Part shown: piece by piece, positions 6,178-13,513 of the stretch | Layout: every line of letters starts with the position of its first letter | Numbering within the stretch: position 1 is the first letter of the stretch | Assembly: GCA_004375725.1 (NCBI GenBank) | Contig: SOKS01000178.1 | Span: 1-13,717 of the forward strand | DNA: 13,717 nt | DNA from: Dehalococcoidia bacterium | Lineage (GTDB): Bacteria; Chloroflexota; Dehalococcoidia; Dehalococcoidales; RBG-16-60-22 | Direction: 5' to 3' | Made by a program: the position numbers and the translations under genes | Notes under the pieces: model-generated | The model's input: only the letters and a program-made list of their open reading frames with translations | What the model was told of the DNA's origin: nothing | The model's database searches: none

Positions 6178-7011
6178 ATGATAACGATTGAAATGCATGA
6201 TGTCTCGATTGGCTACGGTCGTAACGTAGTCCTGAAGGGCATCAACCTGCGAGTAAGTCCGGGAGAGATGGTGGGGCTGATTGGCCCGAATGGCTGCGGG
6301 AAGTCCACCATTATCCGGGCGTTAAGTCGCATCATTCCCCCGTTTTCGGGGCGGATTCTCGTCGACGGTCAGGATATAACCAGGGTATCCAGGCGAGAGC
6401 TGGCGCACTTAATCGGGGTGGTACCCCAGATGCCGCTGTTGCCCAGTGCCTTCACCGCTTTTGAAATCGTGCTCATGGGCCGCAATCCGCATCTTGGTTT
6501 CCTGCAGTATGAAGGGCCAAGGGAAATCGCTATTGCCTGGCAGGCTATGGAGAAGACAGGGACCCAGTCTCTTGCCGAGCGCAGGGTGAGCGAGCTTTCC
6601 GGGGGAGAAATACAGGGTTTGCTCATGGCCCGTGTTCTGGCGCAGGAAACGAAGGCGCTGCTTCTTGACGAGCCAACGGCAAACCTGGATATCGGTCGCC
6701 AGATTGAAATCCTTGGCCTGATCAGGAATCTGCGCCTGGATGGAAACATGGCGGTGCTGGCCGCCCTTCACGACCTGAATCTGGCGGCGCAGTATTGTGA
6801 CCGCTTGGTTCTGATTGACCGGGGGCGGATATATGCCGAGGGTACTCCCCGGGAGGTCGTCACCGCCAAAAATATTGCCGAGGTTTATGGTGCTGAGAGC
6901 TGTGTTTACTCTCACCCGGTGAACGGTCTGCCCTGCGTACTGCTCAAGGCGGATAACGCTAGACTCCCCGGGCTTAGTGATACTCATGAAAAGGAATTCA
7001 GCAAGGATTAA
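6178..7011 (+). CDS. btuD: Cobalamin ABC importer ATPase
   Basis: This 277-residue ABC ATPase energises corrinoid import through BtuC. Walker A is GPNGCGKST (36-44), the Q-loop glutamine is Q84, the signature is LSGGE (140-144), Walker B is LLLDEP (161-166) and the switch histidine is H198. The FecE/BtuD subfamily pattern is clear (ALHDLNLAAQYCDRLVLI). The roughly 25-residue tail after the core domain (ADNARLPG onward) is longer than in minimal family members and is mostly polar. The ribosome binding site GAGGGA overlaps the btuC stop. The stop TAA is directly followed by the cbiB ATG. Confidence 0.94.
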   Translation: MITIEMHDVSIGYGRNVVLKGINLRVSPGEMVGLIGPNGCGKSTIIRALSRIIPPFSGRILVDGQDITRVSRRELAHLIGVVPQMPLLPSAFTAFEIVLMGRNPHLGFLQYEGPREIAIAWQAMEKTGTQSLAERRVSELSGGEIQGLLMARVLAQETKALLLDEPTANLDIGRQIEILGLIRNLRLDGNMAVLAALHDLNLAAQYCDRLVLIDRGRIYAEGTPREVVTAKNIAEVYGAESCVYSHPVNGLPCVLLKADNARLPGLSDTHEKEFSKD

Positions 7012-7944
7012 ATGGACATTCTGCTCATACTGTTACTGGCGATGATAATCGATTTGGCTTTCGGTGACCCGCCTGATGCCTTCCATCCGGTGGCGTGGAT
7101 GGGCAAGGCGGCTTCATATATGGGAAAAGGCGCCAAAGGCCGTTCCCGTATGGTTCAATTTATCTGCGGTGTGGCTATGGTTCTGTTCATCATGGGGCTG
7201 TTTGCCGTTCCCGTTTACTTTGGCCTGATGTATTTGCATAGCTTCAGCTTTGTGGCCTACATCGTGGTTGGGGCGGTTCTTTTCAAATTGACCTTTTCCG
7301 TCAAAGGGCTGCGCCGAGCGGCGCTGGTCATCAAGAGACACCTGGTACAGAACCGGCTGGACAAAGCCCGTTTTGAGCTGAGGGCTCTCGTCAGCCGTGA
7401 TACTCAAAAATTGACCCGTCCCATGGTAATATCAGCGACGGTGGAGTCGGTAGCGGAAAATATCAGTGATAGCTTTGTGGCGCCCCTGTTCTACTTTCTG
7501 CTTTTAGGGGTTCCGGGGGCGGTCGCCTATCGGGTGGTCAATACGCTGGATGCTATAATAGGCTATCACGGTGAATATGAATACCTGGGCAAGTTCGCCA
7601 GCCGACTGGATGACGTGCTCAATTTCATCCCGGCCAGATTGACGGCGCTCTTTCTGGTTCTGGCCGCTTTTCTGGCCCGAAAAAATGGCCGGAGGTCATG
7701 GCAGGTCGCGCTCAACGACCATACCAGAACGGAAAGCCCCAACGCCGGCTGGCCAATGGCGGCGATGGCGGGAGCTTTGAATGTGAAGCTGGAGAAAACC
7801 GGACATTATGAACTGGGAGAATCTTTAACCGCTCTCAAACCGGCAGCAATTGATGATACACTGAAACTGATGTATATCACCGTAGCGTTATGGCTAACAG
7901 CCTGCGGTCTGGCAGGAGGTATTTATCTTGTCCTTGCGACCTAG
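7012..7944 (+). CDS. cbiB: Adenosylcobinamide-phosphate synthase
   Basis: This 310-residue integral membrane protein attaches the aminopropanol (phosphate) arm to adenosylcobyric acid. Family blocks are seen in order: FGDPPDAFHPVAWMG near the N-terminus; ALVSRDTQKL in the middle; SVAENISDSFVAPLFY with VVNTLDAIIGY; LDDVLNFIPARLTA; and SPNAGWPMAAMAGALNVKLEK near the C-terminus. Several hydrophobic segments flank these blocks. The name cobD is used for this gene in some organisms; I use cbiB to avoid confusion with the following decarboxylase. It starts directly at the btuD stop, with AAGGA four bases before the ATG, and its last 17 bases overlap the next gene. Its presence implies that cobyric acid or a cobinamide-like intermediate is handled. 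Confidence 0.94.
   Translation: MDILLILLLAMIIDLAFGDPPDAFHPVAWMGKAASYMGKGAKGRSRMVQFICGVAMVLFIMGLFAVPVYFGLMYLHSFSFVAYIVVGAVLFKLTFSVKGLRRAALVIKRHLVQNRLDKARFELRALVSRDTQKLTRPMVISATVESVAENISDSFVAPLFYFLLLGVPGAVAYRVVNTLDAIIGYHGEYEYLGKFASRLDDVLNFIPARLTALFLVLAAFLARKNGRRSWQVALNDHTRTESPNAGWPMAAMAGALNVKLEKTGHYELGESLTALKPAAIDDTLKLMYITVALWLTACGLAGGIYLVLAT
7914..7919 (+). promoter_or_regulatory. Ribosome binding site that fixes the TTG start of cobD
   Basis: A perfect AGGAGG inside the 3' end of cbiB, eight bases before TTG at 7928. Confidence 0.7.
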
Positions 7945-9040
7945 ACCGGAAATACAGAAGATAAAGGCGTGTCCCCATGGCGGGCTCAATTACGCCGAGC
8001 TGAAGGCTGCGGGCATCTCTCCTGAGGCGTTAATCGACCTCAGCGTGTGCACCAACCCCTTCATGCCTCCACCGGAGATAAAGGAAATGCTCCTGGGCGA
8101 CTTTGCCATCGATAAATACCCCGATTCTGAAGCCAGCGAACTGAGGCAACGGCTTGCCGACAGATTAAAGGTTTTGCCCGCTAACATCATAGCCGGGAGC
8201 GGCAGCACAGAGCTGATACGTCTTATTGCCCTGGCCTACTTTACCAGAGGAGACAACGTTATCATATTTGAGCCAACTTATGGTGAATATGAGCTTGCCA
8301 GCCAGCTTGCCGGGGCAAACGTGGTCAAGCACCAGTTGAGGGCTGAAGATAGTTTTGCTCCCAGAATTGATGAGCTGGTCAGTCTTATTAGACAGCATCA
8401 CCCCAGAGGGGTTTTCATCTGCAATCCGAACAATCCCACGGGAAAATATCTATCACAGCCAGAAGTTAAACTGGTTTTGGAGGCAATCGGGGATGGCTTG
8501 CTCGTCCTGGATGAAGCGTATCTGTCGTTCGTGGAGCAGACCTGGCCTTCCATTGAGCTAATTCACCAGGACAACGTGATTTTATTGCGTTCTATGACCA
8601 AGGATTACGCTTTGACCGGTCTGCGCCTGGGGTACGCCATTGCCAGCAGGGAGATAATAAATACACTGCGCCAGGTTTGCCCACCGTGGAACGTAAATGT
8701 CATTGCGCAGCAAACCGGGGTTCGGGTTTTGGAGCATGAAGAGGCTTTGAACGAGAGCCAGCAGAAAATAAGAGAAGCCAGGCTATTTCTCTGGCAAGGG
8801 CTGGTTGAACTCGACCTGCCGCCATTGCCGTCGGACACTCATTATTTTCTGGTCAGGGTAGGCAACGCGAAGGTATTTCGTGCCCGATTACTCAGGCATG
8901 GTATTCAGGTGCGGGACGGCACGTCCTTTGGATTGCCGGAATACGTGCGTATTTCGACCCGCACCATACCTGAGTGCCGGAAATTGATGGCGGCTATTAA
9001 AGAGATAAAGGATAAAGGTGAACTGACGGCACCGGAGTGA
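7928..9040 (+). CDS. cobD: L-threonine-O-3-phosphate decarboxylase (PLP-dependent, class I fold)
   Basis: This 370-residue fold-type I PLP enzyme supplies (R)-1-amino-2-propanol phosphate, the substrate joined by CbiB. It has the CobD-like N-terminal CPHGGLNYAEL (H17), then CTNPFMPP, YPD (64-66), CNPNNPTG (165-172), D195 in VLDEAY, and the PLP lysine K225 in SMTKDYALTGLRLGYA. The closest confusable family is histidinol-phosphate aminotransferase, which shares these motifs. The HGG start block and the position after cbiB in a B12-regulated operon favour CobD. The start is TTG at 7928, chosen because AGGAGG (7914-7919) lies eight bases upstream inside cbiB. The 17-base overlap suggests coupled translation. 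Confidence 0.87.
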   Translation: MSLRPRPEIQKIKACPHGGLNYAELKAAGISPEALIDLSVCTNPFMPPPEIKEMLLGDFAIDKYPDSEASELRQRLADRLKVLPANIIAGSGSTELIRLIALAYFTRGDNVIIFEPTYGEYELASQLAGANVVKHQLRAEDSFAPRIDELVSLIRQHHPRGVFICNPNNPTGKYLSQPEVKLVLEAIGDGLLVLDEAYLSFVEQTWPSIELIHQDNVILLRSMTKDYALTGLRLGYAIASREIINTLRQVCPPWNVNVIAQQTGVRVLEHEEALNESQQKIREARLFLWQGLVELDLPPLPSDTHYFLVRVGNAKVFRARLLRHGIQVRDGTSFGLPEYVRISTRTIPECRKLMAAIKEIKDKGELTAPE

Positions 9041-9057
9041 TTGTCTGGAGATGATTC

Positions 9058-10119
9058 ATGTCGGAACTGATAATTAGCACCATTGAAAAAATCGAGCCGC
9101 TTGATGAGGTGGCAATGGAGAGAGCTCGGGTCAGACAGAACAGCCTGACCAAGCCACCGGGCAGCCTGGGTCGTCTGGAGGAACTGTCCATTCGGCTGGC
9201 GGGCATTCAGGGTAAGTCACCCCCGGGGATTAAAGAGAAAGCGGTCATGGTGATGGCCGGCGATCATGGCGTGGTGGCAGAGAAAATCGGTAACTGGCCA
9301 CAGGAGGTGACCGCGCAGATGGTGGCCAATTTCCTGCGGGGTGGGGCCGGTATCAATGTCATTGCCCGGCACGTTGGCGCGAGAGTTATCGTCGTAGATA
9401 TGGGAGTCGCCTCCGACCTCGGGCAGGATGCCAATCTGGTATCGCAAAAAGTTGGCCGCGGCACAAAGAATATAGCGGTCGGTCCCGCGATGACCATGGA
9501 ACAGGCAGTGCAGGCGGTGGAGACAGGGATTGAACTGGTGACCGGTGAAGCGGATAGAGGGCTGGACATAGTGGGCACGGGTGATATGGGCATTGGGAAC
9601 ACCACGGCGAGCAGTGCTATCTGTGCCGTTATGACGGGAAAGCCTGTCCCTGAGGTAACCGGTCGTGGTACCGGCCTGACGGACGAGCAGTTGCAACATA
9701 AAATAACGGTAATTGGGCGTGCCCTCTCCGTAAACCAGCCCGAGCCGGCGCAGCCGGTGGCAGTGCTGGCCAAAGTGGGCGGATTTGAAATCGGGGGGCT
9801 GGTCGGGGTAATGCTCGGCGCCGCCGCGAGGCGTATTCCGGTGATTATTGACGGCTTTATTTCCGGCGCCGCGGCGCTCATTGCCACCGCCCTGTCACCA
9901 CGACTGAAAGACTATCTTATTGCGGCGCACCGGTCGGCGGAGCCGGGGCACCGAATATCGCTTGAGCACCTGAAACTGGAACCATTGCTCAGCCTCAATA
10001 TGCGTCTGGGGGAAGGTACCGGGTCGGCACTGGGCATCTTTTTGGCCGAGACTGCGGTCAGGATTCTGACCGATATGGCTACCTTTGGGGAAGCTGGAGT
10101 ATCGGAAGGAGACAGGTAA
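9058..10119 (+). CDS. cobT: Nicotinate-nucleotide--dimethylbenzimidazole phosphoribosyltransferase
   Basis: This 353-residue cytoplasmic enzyme transfers phosphoribose from nicotinate mononucleotide to the lower-ligand base, giving alpha-ribazole 5'-phosphate. Family blocks are KPPGSLGRLE (32-41), AGDHGV (about 67-72), VGTGDMGIGNTT, the GRGTGL loop, KVGGFEI, IIDGFISGAAAL, AHRSAEPGH and the catalytic loop RLGEGTGS with E319. This corresponds to the essential glutamate of the Salmonella enzyme. The length is usual for the family. The ATG has GGAG seven bases upstream and follows the cobD stop by 17 bases. No benzimidazole synthesis gene (bluB or bza) is in view, so the lower base is probably scavenged or made elsewhere. 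Confidence 0.96.
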   Translation: MSELIISTIEKIEPLDEVAMERARVRQNSLTKPPGSLGRLEELSIRLAGIQGKSPPGIKEKAVMVMAGDHGVVAEKIGNWPQEVTAQMVANFLRGGAGINVIARHVGARVIVVDMGVASDLGQDANLVSQKVGRGTKNIAVGPAMTMEQAVQAVETGIELVTGEADRGLDIVGTGDMGIGNTTASSAICAVMTGKPVPEVTGRGTGLTDEQLQHKITVIGRALSVNQPEPAQPVAVLAKVGGFEIGGLVGVMLGAAARRIPVIIDGFISGAAALIATALSPRLKDYLIAAHRSAEPGHRISLEHLKLEPLLSLNMRLGEGTGSALGIFLAETAVRILTDMATFGEAGVSEGDR

Positions 10120-10123
10120 ACCA

Positions 10124-10873
10124 TTGACCAGGTTTCTCGCTGCATTGCAGTTTCTGACCATCATCGCCATACCGTGGCGACGTGAACCACAGGCAGATGA
10201 GCTGGGACGTTCGGCCGGTTTCTTTCCCGTGGTCGGACTTATCATCGGGCTTATTCTGGTTGGTTTATACTGGCTTTTCGGCCTTCTCTTACCGCCGATG
10301 GTAGTGGCGGCTCTCCTGGTCGCTTCCCTCGCCGTCATCAGCGGGGCAATTCACCTTGACGGCTTTGCTGATACCTGCGATGGGCTGGCCAGTCACAAAA
10401 CAGTGGAGGAGAGATGGCAGGTAATGCATGACAGTCGAGCCGGAGCTTTCGGCATCGTCGGCGTTGTGCTACTCCTGTTAATAAAATATGCTTCGCTGAC
10501 CAGCATTCCTGCCGCTTCGATGATGATGGCGCTGGTATTGATGCCGGTCGTGAGCCGCTGGGCGATGGCCTATGCACTGTTCGCTTATCCCTACGCCCGC
10601 CCCTCCGGTCTGGGAAAGGCGTTGCAGCAGGGAACCAGATGGCCAGGGTTCACCATGGCTACGATTATCACCGTTGCCATAGCGGCAGTTATCGCGAACT
10701 TAATTGGCCTGGCCATCCTGTTTTTCAGCTGGGTGGTTACCCTGGTAGCAGCCGCTTATTTCAAGAGCAAATTCAAAGGGCTCACCGGTGATAACTATGG
10801 CGCCATAAATGAAGTGGTGGAAGTAAGTGTGCTTATTTTTATTACCATACTGGCCCGGTTCGGCCTGGCCTGA
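10124..10873 (+). CDS. cobS: Adenosylcobinamide-GDP ribazoletransferase (cobalamin synthase)
   Basis: This membrane enzyme joins adenosylcobinamide-GDP to alpha-ribazole (phosphate), the last joining step. With a TTG start at 10124 it has 249 residues, close to the usual family length, and begins MTRFLAALQFLT like other CobS proteins. Metal-binding motif HLDGFADTCDGL is at 77-88, followed by MHDSRAGAFG (101-110) and TGDNYGAINE (221-230). About six or more hydrophobic segments are visible. An upstream in-frame TTG at 10085 would add 13 charged residues and overlap cobT by 35 bases. I prefer 10124, where AAGGAG (10106-10111) or AGGT (10114-10117) can serve as ribosome binding site. It is 4 bases after cobT. 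Confidence 0.92.
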   Translation: MTRFLAALQFLTIIAIPWRREPQADELGRSAGFFPVVGLIIGLILVGLYWLFGLLLPPMVVAALLVASLAVISGAIHLDGFADTCDGLASHKTVEERWQVMHDSRAGAFGIVGVVLLLLIKYASLTSIPAASMMMALVLMPVVSRWAMAYALFAYPYARPSGLGKALQQGTRWPGFTMATIITVAIAAVIANLIGLAILFFSWVVTLVAAAYFKSKFKGLTGDNYGAINEVVEVSVLIFITILARFGLA

Positions 10874-10878
10874 GGAGG
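10873..10878 (+). promoter_or_regulatory. Ribosome binding site that fixes the TTG start of the Dph6-like gene
   Basis: AGGAGG beginning at the last base of the cobS stop codon, seven bases before TTG at 10886. Confidence 0.65.
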
Positions 10879-10885
10879 AATAACA

Positions 10886-11563
10886 TTGGGTAAAGTGTTC
10901 GTATCCTGGAGCGGTGGAAAGGAAAGCTGCCTTGCCTGTTACCGGGCGGCAGCCGGCGGGTTGAAAGTCAGCTACCTGGCCAATATGGTGACCGAGGACG
11001 GAAAGCACTCACGCACGCATGGACTATCTGCCAGGATACTGAAATTACAGTCACAGGCAATGGGCATTCCACTGGTGCAGCGGCAGGCCACCTGGCAGAG
11101 CTATGAAAGCGAATTCAAGAAGATGGTCGGTGAATTGAAGCAGGAGGGCATCGAGGGCGGCGTCTTCGGTGACATTGACCTAGATGAGCACCGGGAGTGG
11201 GTGGAGAGGGTCTGTCGGGAAACTGGCATCACGCCTCATCAACCCCTGTGGGGTGAAAGCCAGACCGAGATACTGAGGGATTTTATCAACTCCGGGTTTA
11301 AAGCGGTTATCGTGGCCACCAGAGCCGACCAGCTTGGCGAAGAATGGCTGGGACGGAAAATAGACATGGACTTTTTCACCCGGATAACCGAATTAGGCCG
11401 GACCAGAAACATTACACCCTGTGGTGAAACCGGCGAATATCATACCCTGGTAATTGATGGGCCCCTTTTCCAGAATCGGATGGAACTCACGCAGACCAGG
11501 AAGGTATTGAGGGACGGCCACTGGTTTCTGGAGGTTCTGGACGCGGCGTTGAGAGCGAAGTAA
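10886..11563 (+). CDS. Dph6-like PP-loop ATPase (diphthine--ammonia ligase family) in the cob operon
   Basis: This 225-residue protein belongs to the ATP-pyrophosphatase family whose eukaryotic and archaeal members (Dph6) adenylate a carboxylate and amidate it with ammonium. The PP-loop is SGGKES (9-14), followed by H45-G46 in RTHGLSA, a GDIDLDEHREWVERVC segment and the family-specific CGETGEYHT (179-187). It is a single domain without the RidA-like extensions of yeast Dph6. Bacteria have no diphthamide, so the substrate must differ. It lies 12 bases after cobS and 2 bases before cobU, inside a riboswitch-controlled operon, which points to a role in corrinoid metabolism. The TTG start is supported by AGGAGG (10873-10878). 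The family is clear; the reaction is not. Confidence 0.88.
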   Translation: MGKVFVSWSGGKESCLACYRAAAGGLKVSYLANMVTEDGKHSRTHGLSARILKLQSQAMGIPLVQRQATWQSYESEFKKMVGELKQEGIEGGVFGDIDLDEHREWVERVCRETGITPHQPLWGESQTEILRDFINSGFKAVIVATRADQLGEEWLGRKIDMDFFTRITELGRTRNITPCGETGEYHTLVIDGPLFQNRMELTQTRKVLRDGHWFLEVLDAALRAK

Positions 11564-11565
11564 TC

Positions 11566-12135
11566 ATGGGAAAAACCGTGCTTATAATTGGTGGCGTCCG
11601 CAGCGGCAAAAGCCACTATGCCCAGGAGCTTGCCCGGAGTAAATCGGGGGCGGTGCTTTTTGTGGCCACGGCGGAGGCGGGTGACGAAGAAATGCGGCAG
11701 CGCATTGAGGAACATAAGAAGGCAAGACCAGCTACCTGGCGGACACTTGAAGTGCAAAGCCGTGTCGGGAAAAGGATACGGCAGGAAATAGGCGAGGCTC
11801 AGGTGGTGATTGTGGATTGTATTACTCTCCTGGTAAATAACGTTTTTAGTCAGCAGCAGAGCGCGGGTAACGGACGGGTAGACCTGAAGGTAGCTGAAAA
11901 AGCAGTCACGGATGAAATCAATGCGTTGCTGGAATGTTGCCGGCAGGTCGAAGCGAGTTTCATAATGGTGAGCAATGAGGTTGGGTCGGGGATAGTGCCG
12001 GCGGATAAAATGAGCCGCTTATACCGTGATTTACTGGGCAAGGCCAATCAAATGCTGGCACAGCAGGCTGATGAAGTGCTGATGATGGTGGCCGGAATAC
12101 CGCTTCCGTTGAAGAGCGGCGGTTCGAAACAGTAA
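11566..12135 (+). CDS. cobU: Adenosylcobinamide kinase / adenosylcobinamide-phosphate guanylyltransferase
   Basis: This 189-residue bifunctional cytoplasmic enzyme phosphorylates adenosylcobinamide and then transfers GMP to it, preparing the substrate for CobS. The P-loop GGVRSGKS is at 9-16. The motif RIEEHKKARPATWRTLE carries H50, matching the guanylylated His46 of the Salmonella enzyme. VDCITLLVNN, SNEVGSGIVP and the YRDLLGKANQMLAQQADEV block follow. The start is 2 bases after the preceding stop. Only a weak GAGAG lies upstream, so translational coupling is likely. It is the last gene of the operon. No terminator is obvious in the 29 bases before the convergent gene. Confidence 0.95.
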   Translation: MGKTVLIIGGVRSGKSHYAQELARSKSGAVLFVATAEAGDEEMRQRIEEHKKARPATWRTLEVQSRVGKRIRQEIGEAQVVIVDCITLLVNNVFSQQQSAGNGRVDLKVAEKAVTDEINALLECCRQVEASFIMVSNEVGSGIVPADKMSRLYRDLLGKANQMLAQQADEVLMMVAGIPLPLKSGGSKQ

Positions 12136-12149
12136 ATAGAAGTAAATAG
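12131..12149. repeat. Short direct repeat at the end of cobU
   Basis: AGTAAATAG occurs at 12131-12139 and again at 12141-12149, with one base between the copies. The cobU stop codon (12133-12135) is in the first copy. It marks the boundary between GC-richer operon sequence and the AT-rich module. It could be a trace of an insertion or chance. Confidence 0.4.
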
Positions 12150-12164
12150 TCTTATCGCTTCAAT

Positions 12165-13196
12165 TCAATCATTTTCCTGTAAATTCATATTGAATGTTAT
12201 ACAAATTGCCGGTATTAGCCTTCCTGATATTACCCTAGTTTTAAATTTTGAAATTTGAACAATGCTTCCTAATCCCTTTTCTTGGGCTAATTCCGCTATT
12301 TTTTGTGTGTATCCAATATTATCTGTCATACCATGAATGTAAACTGTTTTTGCACCATCTCTTTGCTGCTTTTCTAGTCTTCTAATATATGGCGTAAAAC
12401 CACGTTCTGCAATAACTTCAGCTCTTGCTACCAATATAAACGCTATTCGTATCCAGTTCTTTTTAAAGAATAACTCTACATCTTCATCTGGACTCTTAGT
12501 AGCAATCTGCATAAGAAATTCAAGAAATTCGTCACTTTCTGTAGCCTCTGTACCAGCTGGTGTCTTAGGGTACAGATCCCGTCCCAATTCTTGTAATTCT
12601 CTCAATAATACTCTTGAGTACAAACCTTGGTCATCTAGAACTTCCATTTTTTGACACTTGTCTTTTATTTCTACATCATTCTCAATATCTTTTCTCATTA
12701 CGTTATCTAAAAAATAATCTACACTACCTTTTTCATTCGATTCATTCAGCATTTTTTTTGTTGTAACTAAATCAACTGACCTTACCAAGCTATTTGATAA
12801 ATATGGACGGCTTATTTGAATTAATGATTTACTGCAGAACAATAACATTGCCAGCGCAAGAGCCTTCTGCAAATCATCGTGTTGGTGACCTAGTCTAACA
12901 AAAACCGTTCCTTCCTCCCGTAATATCGCCTCTTTGTCAATTTCCTTTACCCACTTTATCTTTAAACTACATTGCATTATTCCTGACGATTCCTTGTCAA
13001 ATCTTTTAGCGAATCCATTTACCAAACTTTCTATTTTTCCACTTATAGCTCTTCTTGCAAAATACTTATTACTTGAAGCTAATCCTTTTGAAATCCATGC
13101 ACTCCATATCTGTGCTTTTTCCGGATTAAGGAATATTATTACTACTAAGATGAATAAAACACCAGCAATCGTCCACGGTACTGCTATGTTTACCAT
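12165..13196 (-). CDS. Unrecognised membrane-anchored protein, second gene of an AT-rich module
   Basis: This 343-residue protein belongs to no family I can name. It starts with one strong hydrophobic segment at about 6-23, then Asn-Pro and a basic region, so it is probably anchored with most of its mass in the cytoplasm. A second patch, ALALAMLLFC (about 112-121), is amphipathic to hydrophobic and may be buried rather than membrane-spanning. The middle is charged and helical. The C-terminal 90 residues look like an alpha/beta domain: TVYIHGMTDNIGYTQKIAELAQEKG, then SIVQI, then PAICITFNMN. The ATG overlaps the stop of the 78-residue gene by one base (TAATG), so the two are translated together. 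Codon use is strongly AT-biased compared with the cob genes, which suggests transfer. Confidence 0.8.
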   Translation of the reverse strand: MVNIAVPWTIAGVLFILVVIIFLNPEKAQIWSAWISKGLASSNKYFARRAISGKIESLVNGFAKRFDKESSGIMQCSLKIKWVKEIDKEAILREEGTVFVRLGHQHDDLQKALALAMLLFCSKSLIQISRPYLSNSLVRSVDLVTTKKMLNESNEKGSVDYFLDNVMRKDIENDVEIKDKCQKMEVLDDQGLYSRVLLRELQELGRDLYPKTPAGTEATESDEFLEFLMQIATKSPDEDVELFFKKNWIRIAFILVARAEVIAERGFTPYIRRLEKQQRDGAKTVYIHGMTDNIGYTQKIAELAQEKGLGSIVQISKFKTRVISGRLIPAICITFNMNLQEND

Positions 13197-13432
13197 TATT
13201 CACTCACCGATTGAATCTTTGTTAATTTTTCGTAACAAGATATCCTATCACAGCAAAACTTAAATTCATTACTTTCTACATAAATGCAATATAAGTTATC
13301 AAGAGTTATTTTTCTTTCACAAAACTCACATTTAATCTTGCCCTGATTTACTAATTCGAGCAATCCTATTTTTTCTAATATTCCTTCAATATCTGAGTCA
13401 AGAATAGCTTTCAAATCTAATTGCTTCTTCAT
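13196..13432 (-). CDS. Small cysteine-rich, zinc-finger-like protein, first gene of an AT-rich module
   Basis: This 78-residue protein is hydrophilic and has no signal. Residues 4-30 are predicted helical by eye (LKAILDSDIEGILEKIGLLE). They are followed by a compact cysteine domain: C35-x2-C38, then C60-C61 and C66, with C49 between. The spacing resembles a zinc ribbon or treble clef that could bind nucleic acid or protein, but the fold is inferred. The ATG at 13432-13430 has only a weak AGGT upstream. Its stop shares a base with the start of the membrane-anchored protein. The same low GC and the same promoter suggest that the two proteins act as a pair. Confidence 0.75.
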   Translation of the reverse strand: MKKQLDLKAILDSDIEGILEKIGLLELVNQGKIKCEFCERKITLDNLYCIYVESNEFKFCCDRISCYEKLTKIQSVSE

Positions 13433-13478
13433 CTCAATTAACCTGAAATTATTTAACTGTTGTTTAGTATGGGATTTT

Positions 13479-13507
13479 AGTTTATATCTGTTCTTTTAAT
13501 ATGTCAA
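13479..13507 (-). promoter_or_regulatory. Promoter of the two-gene AT-rich module
   Basis: On the minus strand a perfect TTGACA (13507-13502) is followed by TATAAA (13486-13481, 15-base spacer) or TAAACT (13484-13479, 17-base spacer). The predicted leader to the ATG at 13432 is about 40 bases. Confidence 0.6.
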
Positions 13508-13513
13508 CTAATA

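Noticed and set aside
4147..7011. Iron-siderophore ABC importer
   Set aside because: The protein families are shared with siderophore systems, but the cobalamin riboswitch and the contiguous cob genes indicate corrinoid.
7928..9040. Histidinol-phosphate aminotransferase (hisC) for the PLP gene
   Set aside because: The motifs overlap with HisC, but the HGG N-terminal block and the location between cbiB and cobT under a B12 riboswitch fit CobD better.
10085..10123. Earlier in-frame TTG for cobS
   Set aside because: It would add 13 charged residues, overlap cobT by 35 bases and make the N-terminus unlike other CobS proteins.
12934..13263. A 109-codon rightward open frame inside the AT-rich module
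   Set aside because: It is antisense to the membrane-anchored protein and its coupled partner, whose shared TAATG junction and promoter support the minus strand.
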